Notes: generated from the sequence alone by a model not told the origin. A DNA stretch of 64,000 bases from Faecalicatena contorta (GCF_021531895.1 NZ_JAFBIX010000008.1:1-64000); one strand, 5' to 3'; positions 7,543-16,807 are shown, counted from the first letter of the stretch. Program-made: numbers and translations.

Positions 7543-7568
7543 ATAGATATATTATTTCATGCGAATTA

Positions 7569-7597
7569 ACAATAACACACTTTCCCATATATTTCAA
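7569..7597 (-). promoter_or_regulatory. Promoter of selC
   Basis: On the minus strand TTGAAA (7592-7597) and TATTGT (7569-7574) are 17 nt apart, putting the start of transcription about 20 nt before the mature tRNA 5' end. The same transcript may feed prdC if the 7326-7350 hairpin is leaky. Confidence 0.6.
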
Positions 7598-7632
7598 CCG
7601 TTTTTATTTATTTTTATAATAGCAAAAAAGCA

Positions 7633-7661
7633 TTGACTTTTCAAGGTTTATCCTACATAAT
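7633..7661 (+). promoter_or_regulatory. Promoter of proline racemase gene; long leader
   Basis: TTGACT (7633-7638) and CATAAT (7656-7661) are 17 nt apart. The roughly 180-nt leader up to 7848 contains two small hairpins (AGAAAAC/GTTTTCT near 7762-7781, and ATAGAT/ATCTAT near 7802-7815) but no recognised riboswitch. Apart from this and the selC promoter, nothing else is seen in the 305-bp gap 7543-7847. Confidence 0.5.
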
Positions 7662-7847
7662 GAAATTAGAAATTGAACGCGATACTAGAACTCAGTCTAT
7701 TTGTTAAAAATCTGTCGTTTTAGAAAAATTAGTTTTATGCAATATGTAAAAAGGCACTAAGAAAACAAGGGGGTTTTCTATGTGTTTTTATAAACGGCTT
7801 ATAGATATTATCTATGGGTCCAATTAAAAACAAGGAGGTAAAGAGAT

Positions 7848-8882
7848 ATGGCTTTACAGGCAAATGTTAATTTCGATCGTTTCGAGGCTGCATTGCAGGT
7901 AGTTGATTCTCACACTGTTGGAGAGTTCTGCCGAATCGTTATCGGTGGTTTTCCAGAGCCAGAAGGAAACACAATGATCGAAAAGAAAAAATGGATGGAG
8001 AAGAATTACGACCAGGTTCGTACAGCGCTTATGTTTGAACCAAGAGGACACCACGATATGTTCGGTGCATTCCTTTGCAAACCGGTTCACCCAGAAGCAG
8101 ATTTCGGAGTAATGTTCATGGATACAGGCGGATACCTGAACATGTGCGGTCACTGTACAATCGGTGCTGTAACGGTTGCAATCGAGGCTGGTCTTGTTGA
8201 ATCTCACGAAGGAGAGAACGAGGTTGTATTAGATGCACCAGCTGGACTTATCCGTACAAAAGCTATCGTAAAAGACGGCAAAGTTGAAAGCGTAACATTA
8301 ACAAATGTACCTGCTTTTGTTTACAAAGAAAACCAGAAAGTAACTATCGACGGAAAAGAAATCGAATTCACAATTTCTTTCGGTGGAAGCTTCTTCGCAT
8401 TGGTTGATACTACAAAACTGGATATTGGAGAGATCAATCCTAAGACTGTTCCAGAATACACTAAATTAGGTATGAAGATGCTGGATGTTATCAACAAAGA
8501 GATCCCTGTAAAGCATCCATTGCTTGACATTGATACTGTTGACCTGGTTGAGTTCTACGGACCAACACCAAATCCAGACAAAGCTTCTATGAGAAACGTA
8601 GTAATCTTTGGAGATGCTATGGCAGACCGTTCACCATGTGGAACAGGAACAAGCGCTAAACTTGCTACTCTTCATCACTGGGGAGAAATCGGCGTAGGCG
8701 AAGAATTCATCTACGAAAGCTTTATTGGATCACTGTTCAAGGGCGTAATCAAAGAGACAACTAAGGTTGCAGATTATGACGCTGTTATCCCAATGATCAC
8801 AGGAAGCTGCTATCTGACAGGTGTTGCTACATACTTGATCGATCCAACAGATCCATTGAAATATGGTTTCCAGGTAGGCTAA
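7848..8882 (+). CDS. prdF: Proline racemase
   Basis: A 344-residue member of the proline racemase / hydroxyproline epimerase family. Both catalytic cysteines are visible: Cys100 in MCGHC and Cys264 in SPCGTGTS. The pair of cysteines fits racemase or epimerase and argues against the trans-3-hydroxyproline dehydratase branch, which lacks the second Cys. It converts L-proline to the D-isomer used by PrdAB. AAGGAGG sits 10 nt before the ATG. It is divergent from selC-prd, unlike the co-directional racemase of Clostridioides difficile. Confidence 0.93.
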   Translation: MALQANVNFDRFEAALQVVDSHTVGEFCRIVIGGFPEPEGNTMIEKKKWMEKNYDQVRTALMFEPRGHHDMFGAFLCKPVHPEADFGVMFMDTGGYLNMCGHCTIGAVTVAIEAGLVESHEGENEVVLDAPAGLIRTKAIVKDGKVESVTLTNVPAFVYKENQKVTIDGKEIEFTISFGGSFFALVDTTKLDIGEINPKTVPEYTKLGMKMLDVINKEIPVKHPLLDIDTVDLVEFYGPTPNPDKASMRNVVIFGDAMADRSPCGTGTSAKLATLHHWGEIGVGEEFIYESFIGSLFKGVIKETTKVADYDAVIPMITGSCYLTGVATYLIDPTDPLKYGFQVG

Positions 8883-8918
8883 ATACAATCGGGGTTTTAT
8901 TAGCATACAGTATAGGAC

Positions 8919-8946
8919 AGAAGCGGATTATATTTAATCCGCTTCT
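8919..8946 (+). terminator. Terminator hairpin after prdF
   Basis: A perfect 12-bp stem, AGAAGCGGATTA (8919-8930) with TAATCCGCTTCT (8935-8946). The downstream T-run is weak (GCTTAT), so termination may be partial. Confidence 0.6.
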
Positions 8947-9005
8947 GCTTATATCATGATATCATTTATTTTTATACATTCACCAAGAGAAAGGAATGAG
9001 TGCCG

Positions 9006-9593
9006 ATGCCACGTAAGCGCCAATCCACCAAAAGCCGTATTGTAAAAGCCGCATGGAATTTATTTTACAAAAAAGGCTACGATAAGACTACTGTGGAAGA
9101 TATCATTGCAGCGTCTAAGACATCAAAAGGCACCTTCTATCATTATTTCAAGGGCAAAGAAGCTCTGTTAAATTCTTTATCCTATCTATTTGACGAAAAA
9201 TATGAGGAACTGGCCGCTGTCATCGACCCTAACTTATCGGCTTACGATAAACTTTTGTTTTTGAACCATGAATTGTTTTATATGATAGAGACAAGCGTAG
9301 ACATCCATTTGCTCGCTTCCCTCTATTCATCACAATTGATCACAAAGGACAAGAAGTCTTTGTCAGACCACAAACGTTTTTATTTCCAATGGATAACTGA
9401 GATTCTGAAAGAAGGGCTGGAACACGGAGAATTCAAGAATACAAGTTCCGCCGAAGAGCTTATGAATATTTACGCCATGTATGAACGTGCCATGCTATAT
9501 GACTGGGCACTTTTCAAAGGGAAATATTCTCTGAGCGAATATAGTGACAAATTGCTCCCACATGTGTTAGATTCTTTTGTAACAGGAGTATAA
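9006..9593 (+). CDS. TetR/AcrR-family transcriptional regulator
   Basis: A 195-residue regulator. The N-terminal helix-turn-helix (about residues 8-50) carries the TetR signature TVEDIIAASKTSKGTFYHYF; the remaining helical domain would bind an unknown ligand. The ATG at 9006 is chosen over an in-frame GTG at 9000 because AAGGA (8991-8995) is 10 nt away rather than 4. It lies between proline racemase and the selenium-trafficking operon and is convergent with the latter. A role in proline or selenium control is possible, but nothing in the sequence shows the target. Confidence 0.85.
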   Translation: MPRKRQSTKSRIVKAAWNLFYKKGYDKTTVEDIIAASKTSKGTFYHYFKGKEALLNSLSYLFDEKYEELAAVIDPNLSAYDKLLFLNHELFYMIETSVDIHLLASLYSSQLITKDKKSLSDHKRFYFQWITEILKEGLEHGEFKNTSSAEELMNIYAMYERAMLYDWALFKGKYSLSEYSDKLLPHVLDSFVTGV

Positions 9594-9605
9594 ATTTATA
9601 TATAA

Positions 9606-9641
9606 AAAGTCGAAGCTCATCTGAACTTCGACTTTCTTTTT
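9606..9641. terminator. Bidirectional terminator between tetR-like gene and selenium-trafficking operon
   Basis: AAAGTCGAAG (9606-9615) pairs with CTTCGACTTT (9626-9635), flanked by T6 on the right and A-rich sequence on the left, so it serves both converging transcripts. Confidence 0.85.
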
Positions 9642-9877
9642 TATACCATGCATTCATGCATAGCCTCTTCTTCAATTCCAGTCTCTTTCATCATGGATAC
9701 AATCTGTTCTCTGTCTTCAAGATCTGCGCACCAAGAAAGCCCACAGCCCGCTGATATTGCTCTCGGGACCGGAATGATACGTCCCGGTACATTCTGCTCT
9801 TTGCATGCCTTTTCCATTGCCATTGCATCTGCAGTTGTATGGAACGTCACAACTAATTTTAGTTCTTTTTTTCTCAT
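9641..9877 (-). CDS. DUF3343 family putative Se/S carrier protein
   Basis: A 78-residue protein of the DUF3343 (Se/S carrier-like) family with Cys45 and Cys50 in the motif CGLSWC, and another Cys near the C-terminus. Members co-occur with selenium-utilising genes and are thought to carry persulfide or perselenide sulfur/selenium. It starts 2 nt after the tusA-like stop and is last in the csd-yedE-tusA operon. The Se role is inferred from family and neighbours. Confidence 0.8.
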   Translation of the reverse strand: MRKKELKLVVTFHTTADAMAMEKACKEQNVPGRIIPVPRAISAGCGLSWCADLEDREQIVSMMKETGIEEEAMHECMV

Positions 9878-9879
9878 GT

Positions 9880-10083
9880 CTACTCAATCACCACTTCGAA
9901 GTATCCGTCTTTCTCCGTAGAAACTGGTTTTTTACCATGATCTTTCGCATATTTTTCTACATTCATCTTCTGATGCGGCTCTGTAACCAGTACTTTCACC
10001 GGCTCAGAAGCTCCTTTTAACGCTTCTGCTGTCAGCATAAGCGGTTCTGGACAAGAAAGACCTCTTGCATCTACTTCCTTCAT
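9880..10083 (-). CDS. TusA-like sulfur/selenium carrier protein
   Basis: A 67-residue single-domain TusA (SirA-like) protein with the signature DARGLSCPEP; Cys11 is the expected persulfide/perselenide carrier. Its partners are probably the cysteine desulfurase-like enzyme upstream and the DUF3343 protein downstream. In organisms with YedE and YedF, such stand-alone TusA proteins are implicated in moving selenium to SelD. Start supported by AGAAAGGAAGG upstream. Confidence 0.85.
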   Translation of the reverse strand: MKEVDARGLSCPEPLMLTAEALKGASEPVKVLVTEPHQKMNVEKYAKDHGKKPVSTEKDGYFEVVIE

Positions 10084-10133
10084 ATTTATTACCTTCTTTC
10101 CTAGAATACTATGTATCGGCTAATATTTCAATA

Positions 10134-11231
10134 TTATTTTGCTTCATCTCTCTTATTTGTAAAAGCAATGATGAAACATACAACAATACAGATAATGCAT
10201 GCAATCTTACCGTTCATCGGCACTGCTCCTGCAACAACTTCCTGTGTTTCAGCATTTAATGCAGTTCCACTTGCAGCAAGACCAAAATTGTGGCATAACG
10301 CTGCTCCCACAAACATTCCAATTACAGTCATCGCTGAATCAGAAGAGCCCTGCCCTGCCAGAATCAACTGACGAAGCGGGCATCCACCTGCCAGAACAGC
10401 TGCAAATCCAACTGTATACATACCAAGAATGTTCCACAGATGCTCAGAATGTGCGATGATACCAGGTGTATTGAATCCAAGGACAAAACGTCCTGTTGCC
10501 ACATTAAACACCAACATTACAGCAAACAATCCTGCAATTACACTAAATAAATCAAAATTCTTCATCAAGATAATATCTCTGATACTTCCAGCGAAGCACA
10601 TTCTGGACTTCTGAGCAAAAGCTCCGAAAATCAGACCGCCAATCAAAGATGCAATAATTGGAGCATGCATACTTCCTGGTCCTGCTTCACTTGCCTTCAG
10701 AAGAGATGTACACAGTGCAAGAATCAAAATTCCAAGCATAAGTACCGGAAGAACAACTCCGCTTTCTTTATTCACCAGGTGTGCTCTTCCAAGGCTGAAT
10801 CCCTTTTTAAGTGCAATAACACCTGTTCCAACTCCCAGTATAAATCCAATGAACGCTACCCATGCATTCAGATCTCCTGCTGACATACGAATCACCATAC
10901 GCAGAGGACAGCCCAGGAATACCAATGAACCAATGACAATGATCATTCCTAAGATAAAACGGATCATAGGAGATGAGCCTGCTGTAGAACGATATTCTTT
11001 CGTTGCTACTGAGATAATAAAAGCTCCTAATACGAGTCCAATAATCTCTGGTCTTGCATACTGTACCACTTCTGCCTGATGCAGCCCCAATGCACCTGCC
11101 GTATCACGAATGAAGCAGGCAATACAGAATGCCATATTGGCCGGATTGCCCAATGCTGCCAGACATGCCGCTACAAGTCCACAGATAACGCCGGCCAGCG
11201 CTAATTTTTTCTTTGAATCTGATAAATTCAT
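10134..11231 (-). CDS. yedE: YedE-type selenium/sulfur transport membrane protein
   Basis: A 365-residue integral membrane protein with about ten hydrophobic segments and the two family cysteine motifs, FLGCPLRMVIRM in the first half and LAGGCPLRQLILAGQG in the second. These are typical of YeeE/YedE permeases that import thiosulfate or, in selenium loci, a selenium compound. AAAGGAGGAG precedes the ATG. It lies between a cysteine desulfurase-like gene and a TusA gene, the arrangement expected of the selenium-associated YedE (FdhT) branch. Confidence 0.87.
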   Translation of the reverse strand: MNLSDSKKKLALAGVICGLVAACLAALGNPANMAFCIACFIRDTAGALGLHQAEVVQYARPEIIGLVLGAFIISVATKEYRSTAGSSPMIRFILGMIIVIGSLVFLGCPLRMVIRMSAGDLNAWVAFIGFILGVGTGVIALKKGFSLGRAHLVNKESGVVLPVLMLGILILALCTSLLKASEAGPGSMHAPIIASLIGGLIFGAFAQKSRMCFAGSIRDIILMKNFDLFSVIAGLFAVMLVFNVATGRFVLGFNTPGIIAHSEHLWNILGMYTVGFAAVLAGGCPLRQLILAGQGSSDSAMTVIGMFVGAALCHNFGLAASGTALNAETQEVVAGAVPMNGKIACIICIVVCFIIAFTNKRDEAK

Positions 11232-11291
11232 GTTTACTCCTCCTTTAAATTCCTCTCTCTTTCACCAGACACAAAAAATGGTTGTCCCATT

Positions 11292-12428
11292 CTAGTCTTG
11301 TGATAATTCGCGGATCGCTTTTATTGCCGTATCCACCTCTTCTTCCGTATTGTAATGAGAAAAGCTGAACCTTACAGCCCCCTGTTCTACCGTACCAAGT
11401 GCTTCGTGCATAAGCGGTGCACAGTGTCCCCCTGATCTTGTAGAAATATTATATTCTGTAAGAAGTGCATCACTCACTTCGGAAGAATCATAATCACCTA
11501 TATTCAATGTCACGACCGCGCAGCGATTCTTCGTGCTGAAATCCCCATATATTTTCACATTTGGGATATCTTTTACACCTTCATAGAATCTCCACATCAA
11601 ATCCTGTTCCCGATTCCGTATTGAATCAATTCCTGTCTTTTCCAAATATTCCAATGCGGCATGAAGTCCTGCAATTCCATGACCGTTCAGTGTGCCTGCT
11701 TCTAACGCTGTAGGCATTTCTGCCGGATGTATCTTACTATAAGTCTGCACTCCACTGCCTCCAGACTTCAACGGACGAACTGACAGTCCTTCCCGGACAT
11801 AGATTCCACCTGTTCCCTGTGGACCAAGCAACCCCTTATGTCCCGTAAAACAAAGTATATCAATCTGCATGTCCTGCACATCTATCGGAAATACACCTGC
11901 AGTCTGTGACGCATCTACCGCAAACAGGACACCATGCTTATGTGCCATCTCGCCAATCGGCTTTAAATCGATATAATTTCCCGTAAGGTTAGAACCATTC
12001 GTACAGATAATCAACTTGGTCTCTTCTGTAATCGCGTCCTCAATATCCTGAATGTTTAGCGTACCCTGCTCATTACTCTTCACAATTGTCAGCTTCACAC
12101 CCCGGGCTTCCATCTCATACAACGGTCTCAACACCGAATTATGTTCCAACATTGTGGTAATCACATGATCCCCAGGATTAAGGATCCCTTTGATTGCTAT
12201 ATTCAAACTTTCTGTAGAATTATTCGTAAATGCTATCTGCCTTGCATTGGTACCATGAAAAAGATGACATAGTTTTTCTCTGGTATCATATATAATTCTG
12301 GAAGCACTTAAAGAGGCGTCATTGACGCCTCTTCCCGCGTTCCCCATTGAACTCATAGCGGCCACTACTGCATCAATTACTTCCTGTGGTTTATGCATGG
12401 TAGTTGCTGCGTTATCTAAATATATCAT
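11292..12428 (-). CDS. Cysteine desulfurase / selenocysteine lyase-like PLP enzyme
   Basis: A 378-residue class-V aminotransferase-fold enzyme. Lys198 in CFTGHKGLLGPQG is the PLP lysine, and Cys336 in RSGGHCAPLMHE is the nucleophile that takes sulfur or selenium. It resembles the short, CsdB-like clade found beside yedE in selenium loci. It probably mobilises selenium from selenocysteine, or sulfur from cysteine, onto the TusA-like and DUF3343 carriers downstream. First gene of the four-gene operon; a LysR-like palindrome lies 41 nt upstream. Confidence 0.87.
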   Translation of the reverse strand: MIYLDNAATTMHKPQEVIDAVVAAMSSMGNAGRGVNDASLSASRIIYDTREKLCHLFHGTNARQIAFTNNSTESLNIAIKGILNPGDHVITTMLEHNSVLRPLYEMEARGVKLTIVKSNEQGTLNIQDIEDAITEETKLIICTNGSNLTGNYIDLKPIGEMAHKHGVLFAVDASQTAGVFPIDVQDMQIDILCFTGHKGLLGPQGTGGIYVREGLSVRPLKSGGSGVQTYSKIHPAEMPTALEAGTLNGHGIAGLHAALEYLEKTGIDSIRNREQDLMWRFYEGVKDIPNVKIYGDFSTKNRCAVVTLNIGDYDSSEVSDALLTEYNISTRSGGHCAPLMHEALGTVEQGAVRFSFSHYNTEEEVDTAIKAIRELSQD

Positions 12429-12468
12429 AATTATTGTCCGTCCTTTCCTCTTCAGAAACTCCCAACCG

Positions 12469-12484
12469 TATACCTATAAGTATA
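12469..12484. promoter_or_regulatory. Candidate LysR-type operator upstream of the selenium-trafficking operon
   Basis: TATACCTATAAGTATA is an interrupted palindrome (TATAC-N6-GTATA, the ATAC-N6-GTAT pattern common in LysR operators), 41-56 nt upstream of the desulfurase-like gene. The LysR gene is the next gene upstream. Binding is inferred. Confidence 0.4.
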
Positions 12485-12522
12485 TGCTGAATTCCCTGTT
12501 CCGTCTAATTGAAATACCTTAT

Positions 12523-12565
12523 AAACAGCGCCAGTTATAGATCACGTCTATAACTGGCGCTGTTT
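12523..12565 (-). terminator. Perfect 19-bp hairpin after lysR
   Basis: Bases 12523-12541 and 12547-12565 are exact inverted repeats (core CAGCGCCAGTTATAGA) with a five-base loop. It starts 2 nt past the lysR stop and separates the selD-A-B-lysR operon from the selenium-trafficking operon. The T-run is short, so it may also act as an mRNA 3' stabiliser. Confidence 0.75.
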
Positions 12566-12567
12566 AA

Positions 12568-13479
12568 TTATTTTTCTACCGGATATACTTCTTTCACAAC
12601 TTTGATAAATCTTTCTGCTGACCGAGACAACTGATAATTCTTGTTGTATACAAGATTAATATCCCTTCCCTTATCGGCCTTTGGAATCGGAAATGCAAGC
12701 ACATATCCTGCTTCCGCCTCATCAGCTGTTGCCAGTTTGGATAATATAGAGATTCCCATTCCCTGACGGACAGATTTCTTAATCGTCTCCTGATTCTCGA
12801 TACTTGCAATAATATCCAGATCCGACAAATCAACCCCTGCCTGTTTCAATTGCTTTTCCGCTTCTTTTCGGGTGCCGGAACCTTCTTCTCTTAAAATCAC
12901 ATGTTCTTCTAAAAGCCAGCTGATATCATCCGTCATGTGGTCCTTCAATTTCTGGTATTTCTCTGTATTCGGTGTAATAATAACCAGTTCATCTTTATAG
13001 AATGGCATGTATTTACAATGCTTCTTCTCCAACACAGTTCCTGTAAATCCCACATCAACCATATGCTCTACAATCTGTGTTACAACTTTCGCGCTGTCCG
13101 TCTCCATAATCTTCAGCTGCTCTTCCGGATATTTTTCATTGAATCGCATCAGCACTTTCGGAAGAAGATACTGTGCCGGTATGGTAGAAGCTGCAATCGT
13201 TATACAATGCTTTCCGCCTTCTTCTCTGGTTCCAAATCGTTCATCAATCTTCTTTTCCAGATCTACCATTTGTCTTGCATATTTATACAGATCTTTTCCA
13301 TCTTCAGACAAACTGACTTCTTTTGTATTTCTAACGAACAGCCTTACATTGAGTTCCTTCTCCAAAGCTGCAACATGTGCACTGATCGTCGGCTGTGTCA
13401 GATATAACTTTTTTGCCGCTTTCGAAAAACTTCCTCCTTCTGCCACCTGGACAAAGGCTTCTAATTGCTTTAAATTCAT
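12568..13479 (-). CDS. LysR-family regulator associated with selenium metabolism
   Basis: A 303-residue LysR regulator: N-terminal winged helix (about 1-60, with FSKAAKKLYLTQPTISAHVAAL) and a type-2 periplasmic-binding-like effector domain. Its start codon overlaps the selB stop by one base (TAATG), so it belongs to the selD-selA-selB operon. A LysR of this kind accompanies sel genes in many Clostridia. Likely targets are its own operon and the divergently spaced desulfurase-yedE operon, where a palindrome is present. The effector is unknown. Confidence 0.85.
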   Translation of the reverse strand: MNLKQLEAFVQVAEGGSFSKAAKKLYLTQPTISAHVAALEKELNVRLFVRNTKEVSLSEDGKDLYKYARQMVDLEKKIDERFGTREEGGKHCITIAASTIPAQYLLPKVLMRFNEKYPEEQLKIMETDSAKVVTQIVEHMVDVGFTGTVLEKKHCKYMPFYKDELVIITPNTEKYQKLKDHMTDDISWLLEEHVILREEGSGTRKEAEKQLKQAGVDLSDLDIIASIENQETIKKSVRQGMGISILSKLATADEAEAGYVLAFPIPKADKGRDINLVYNKNYQLSRSAERFIKVVKEVYPVEK

Positions 13480-15392
13480 TAGTACGCTACCCTTTCACTC
13501 TCTGCTCCTGTTTTCTTGGTTACCTTGATTCCATCCATATATTCAAGTATAGGTTTCGCACTTTTTCTACTAGTCTCAAAAATATCTCTTACCTGCGCAA
13601 TCGTGATCACAGGATTCTCCTGAAGTTTCTCTTGGATCAGCTCCTTCGCATGCTGCATATATTCACTTAAAGTATACATATCGTCTGTAACCTTAACAAT
13701 CTTCTGTTCTTCCAGGAGAATATTCAAAATATCATCTACTATATCTCTGGATATTCCTTTGAAATCAATCTCGGAATAACGCACGAAATCATACTTTGCT
13801 TTTGCAAATGTATCTCTCAATATCTTAGATACTTTGCCATATATCTCATCTTTTCTTACTTCATATTCCGGTGTACACAAAAATTCTTCCACTCGTTTCA
13901 AATGTCCCTCATCAATGAGTTTTTCAATGATCTTGTCAAACACATTCGGTTTGATCTTTGGGAAATGTGTAACCTGAACTTCCGCTTTTTTCATGCCATA
14001 ACGATACGGATACTTATCTTCATAATTCTTTAGTGCCTGATTCAAGAGCTGGCCAGCCGCTCTTTTGCTGTCGGTATGCCATACATAGGTGTCCTTACGC
14101 ATCGGAAATACGCAGACTAACCCTTGTTCCTCCAGTTCTTTGACATCTTCCTGTACTTCTTCAACAGAAAGCGCGGTTAATTTTGCCAGTTCTGTCATTG
14201 TGATCAATGTATCTTTGTGTTCTTTTACATGAAGTTCAATGACATCTGCTGTAGAACCAGATTCCTTGCGTTTCAATTCTTCGATGACCTCCTCACGGAA
14301 TCGTCGCTTCACTCCTGGATTCGGTTCCAGAATCACGCCTCCTCCAATCGTTTCCATCGGTGAATAAAAACGGACAACGAACTTATCACCTCGTCTTACC
14401 GCAATCTCTTCCTCCAGCCGCAGCTGCACATAGCCACTCTCGCCCGGTCCAATCTCTTCCTTATCAAGCAAGACTGCACGACATAATATCTCACTGGTTC
14501 CCGTGAAGAAATGCAGTCTTGTATGGTTCGTCAGTATTCTCATAGATGAATCCAGGATCTGAAGTTTTACATCCAGAAGATCCGTATTCTTCATACTGTT
14601 TGGCGGCGCCAACACACAACCTCGTTTGATCTCCTTTTTCTTTACATTAGACAGATTGATTGCCACACGCTGTCCGGCATAGCATTCATTCTTATCTTGT
14701 CCATGTACCTGAATACTGCGAATCTTACATTCCTTTCCAATCGGATACATCTCCAGTGTATCTTCTTTCGTTATAGTCCCCGATACCAACGTACCAGTAA
14801 TAATCGTTCCAAATCCTGACAGTGTAAATGCACGGTCAATCGGAAGTCTTGGAATTGTCTGCACGTCTTTTGATACTACTTCGTCACTGGTCATATGCAC
14901 AATCGTATCTATCAGCGAATCCAATCCTTCTCCTGTCGCCGCTGATACTTTTACCACCGGTGCATGTTCCAAAAACGTTCCGTGCAGCTCTTCTTTTACT
15001 TCTTCTTCCACTAATTCCAGCCATTCTTCATCTACCAGATCACATTTATTCAGTACGATAATGCTCTTTTCGATCCCCAGAAGATTCAGAATATCCATAT
15101 GTTCTCTGGTCTGCGGCATAATCCCTTCGTCTGCGGCAATTACCAACAGAACAAGATCCATACCTACCACACCGGCAACCATGTTGTTAATAAATCTTTC
15201 ATGTCCGGGAACATCAATAATTCCGGCACGATCTCCGCTTGGAAGATCAAAATACGTAAAACCAAGGTCAATCGTAATTCCTCTCCTCTGTTCTTCTTCC
15301 CAACGGTCTGTATTTCTTCCTGTCAATGCCTTGATCAATGTTGTCTTCCCATGGTCGATGTGACCTGCAGTACCAATAATTATATTCTTCAT
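13479..15392 (-). CDS. selB: Selenocysteine-specific elongation factor SelB
   Basis: A 637-residue factor that delivers Sec-tRNA to UGA codons marked by a SECIS hairpin. Residues 10-17 are the P-loop GHIDHGKT, and DVPGHE and NKCD complete the GTPase. EF-Tu-like domains 2-3 follow, and the C-terminal roughly 260 residues form the winged-helix array that binds SECIS RNA. Length is normal. The ATG overlaps the selA stop (ATGA, 15389-15392). Cognate messages in the window are prdB and selD; selC is at 7445. Confidence 0.96.
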   Translation of the reverse strand: MKNIIIGTAGHIDHGKTTLIKALTGRNTDRWEEEQRRGITIDLGFTYFDLPSGDRAGIIDVPGHERFINNMVAGVVGMDLVLLVIAADEGIMPQTREHMDILNLLGIEKSIIVLNKCDLVDEEWLELVEEEVKEELHGTFLEHAPVVKVSAATGEGLDSLIDTIVHMTSDEVVSKDVQTIPRLPIDRAFTLSGFGTIITGTLVSGTITKEDTLEMYPIGKECKIRSIQVHGQDKNECYAGQRVAINLSNVKKKEIKRGCVLAPPNSMKNTDLLDVKLQILDSSMRILTNHTRLHFFTGTSEILCRAVLLDKEEIGPGESGYVQLRLEEEIAVRRGDKFVVRFYSPMETIGGGVILEPNPGVKRRFREEVIEELKRKESGSTADVIELHVKEHKDTLITMTELAKLTALSVEEVQEDVKELEEQGLVCVFPMRKDTYVWHTDSKRAAGQLLNQALKNYEDKYPYRYGMKKAEVQVTHFPKIKPNVFDKIIEKLIDEGHLKRVEEFLCTPEYEVRKDEIYGKVSKILRDTFAKAKYDFVRYSEIDFKGISRDIVDDILNILLEEQKIVKVTDDMYTLSEYMQHAKELIQEKLQENPVITIAQVRDIFETSRKSAKPILEYMDGIKVTKKTGAESERVAY

Positions 15393-16807
15393 AACAGGCT
15401 GGTCTCCTCCAATATATCCAGTTCTTTTAACTGGCTGATGATTAATTTAAATGTCGTCTTATCCAAAGTACGGACATCCAAAAGAATGGTGTCATTGACC
15501 GTCCTTGGGATAATCGGAACCGGAAGATGTCTCATCCGTTCTTCCAACTCCGGTACACTGATCTTGTCTGGATGAATCGTCACTGCCATACTCGGAATCC
15601 GTTCCAGCGGAAGTGATCCTCCACCAATCTGTGATTCACATGGCTGCACATCTATTCTGGCCGGAAGTCCCGCACGTTTTAACATGCGGCTAAAACTTCT
15701 GGCATCATTCCTGATCTCTTCCAATGGTCTGGTAATCATACGAAGTACCGGTATATTCTGAATTGCTTTCTCTTCAGACAGATACTCCTGCAGCACCAAT
15801 TCCAATGTTGCCGCTGTAAATTTATCAATTCGAAGAGCACGGGTCAGCTGGTTCTTTTTCATCATATCGATATATTTTTTCTTTCCGATGATGATTCCGG
15901 CCTGTGGTCCACCCAACAACTTATCTCCGCTGAAACATACTACATCAGCACCTTTGGCGATTGACTCCTGTACCGTCGGTTCGTAAGTAATCCCATACTT
16001 GCTAAGGTCAATCAGCACACCACTTCCCAAGTCTTCAACAACCGGAAGATCATGCTCTTTGGCAAGCGGTATCAATTCATCAATACCTACGGTATCTGTA
16101 AATCCCACGATACGGTAATTACTCGTATGCACCTTCAAGAGTGCTTTTGTCTCTTCAGTGATTGCATTTTCATAATCATCATAATGTGTCTTATTCGTAG
16201 TACCAACTTCTACAAGTGTGGCACCACTCTGCTCCATTACATCCGGAATACGGAACTTACCACCAATCTCTACCAGCTCACCACGGGATACAACTACTTC
16301 TCCGCCTTTTGCCAGTGAACTTAGGATCAGCATCACCGCTGCCGCATTATTATTTACTGCCATGGCAGCTTCTGCTCCGGTAATTTTACATAATAATTTT
16401 TCAAAATGAGAATAGCGCTCTCCTCTGCGACCTTCTTCCAGATTATATTCCAGATTGGAATATCCGGTTGCAATTGCTGCAACTCGTTTCATATGCTCCT
16501 GGCTGATAGGAGCTCGTCCCAGATTCGTGTGGAGAATCGTCCCAGTCCCATTAATGACCATACGCATATTCGGAGTATGCATAGCTGCTACTGTTCTCTC
16601 AATATGCTCTTTCAAAAGATCAATCTGAGTCTTGGCTTTATCTTCCTCATCGCATTGACCGATATATTTTCGAAGCTTATCCATCTCTACATGGATCGCT
16701 TCCATGACCGTATCTCTGCTGTAATGAGCAATTAACTCCTGAATCTCTTCATCCTCCAGCAGAACATCTACCTTTGGAATACTGCGATATAATTCCTTCT
16801 TGTTCAT
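15389..16807 (-). CDS. selA: L-seryl-tRNA(Sec) selenium transferase SelA
   Basis: A 472-residue PLP enzyme that converts Ser-tRNA(Sec) to Sec-tRNA(Sec) with selenophosphate. The PLP lysine is Lys296 in CFSGDKLLGGPQAG; the N-terminal tRNA-binding region includes INGTGTILHTNLGRAP. Length matches the family. GAGGAAAAG precedes the ATG; selD ends 27 nt upstream and selB overlaps downstream. Confidence 0.96.
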   Translation of the reverse strand: MNKKELYRSIPKVDVLLEDEEIQELIAHYSRDTVMEAIHVEMDKLRKYIGQCDEEDKAKTQIDLLKEHIERTVAAMHTPNMRMVINGTGTILHTNLGRAPISQEHMKRVAAIATGYSNLEYNLEEGRRGERYSHFEKLLCKITGAEAAMAVNNNAAAVMLILSSLAKGGEVVVSRGELVEIGGKFRIPDVMEQSGATLVEVGTTNKTHYDDYENAITEETKALLKVHTSNYRIVGFTDTVGIDELIPLAKEHDLPVVEDLGSGVLIDLSKYGITYEPTVQESIAKGADVVCFSGDKLLGGPQAGIIIGKKKYIDMMKKNQLTRALRIDKFTAATLELVLQEYLSEEKAIQNIPVLRMITRPLEEIRNDARSFSRMLKRAGLPARIDVQPCESQIGGGSLPLERIPSMAVTIHPDKISVPELEERMRHLPVPIIPRTVNDTILLDVRTLDKTTFKLIISQLKELDILEETSLL

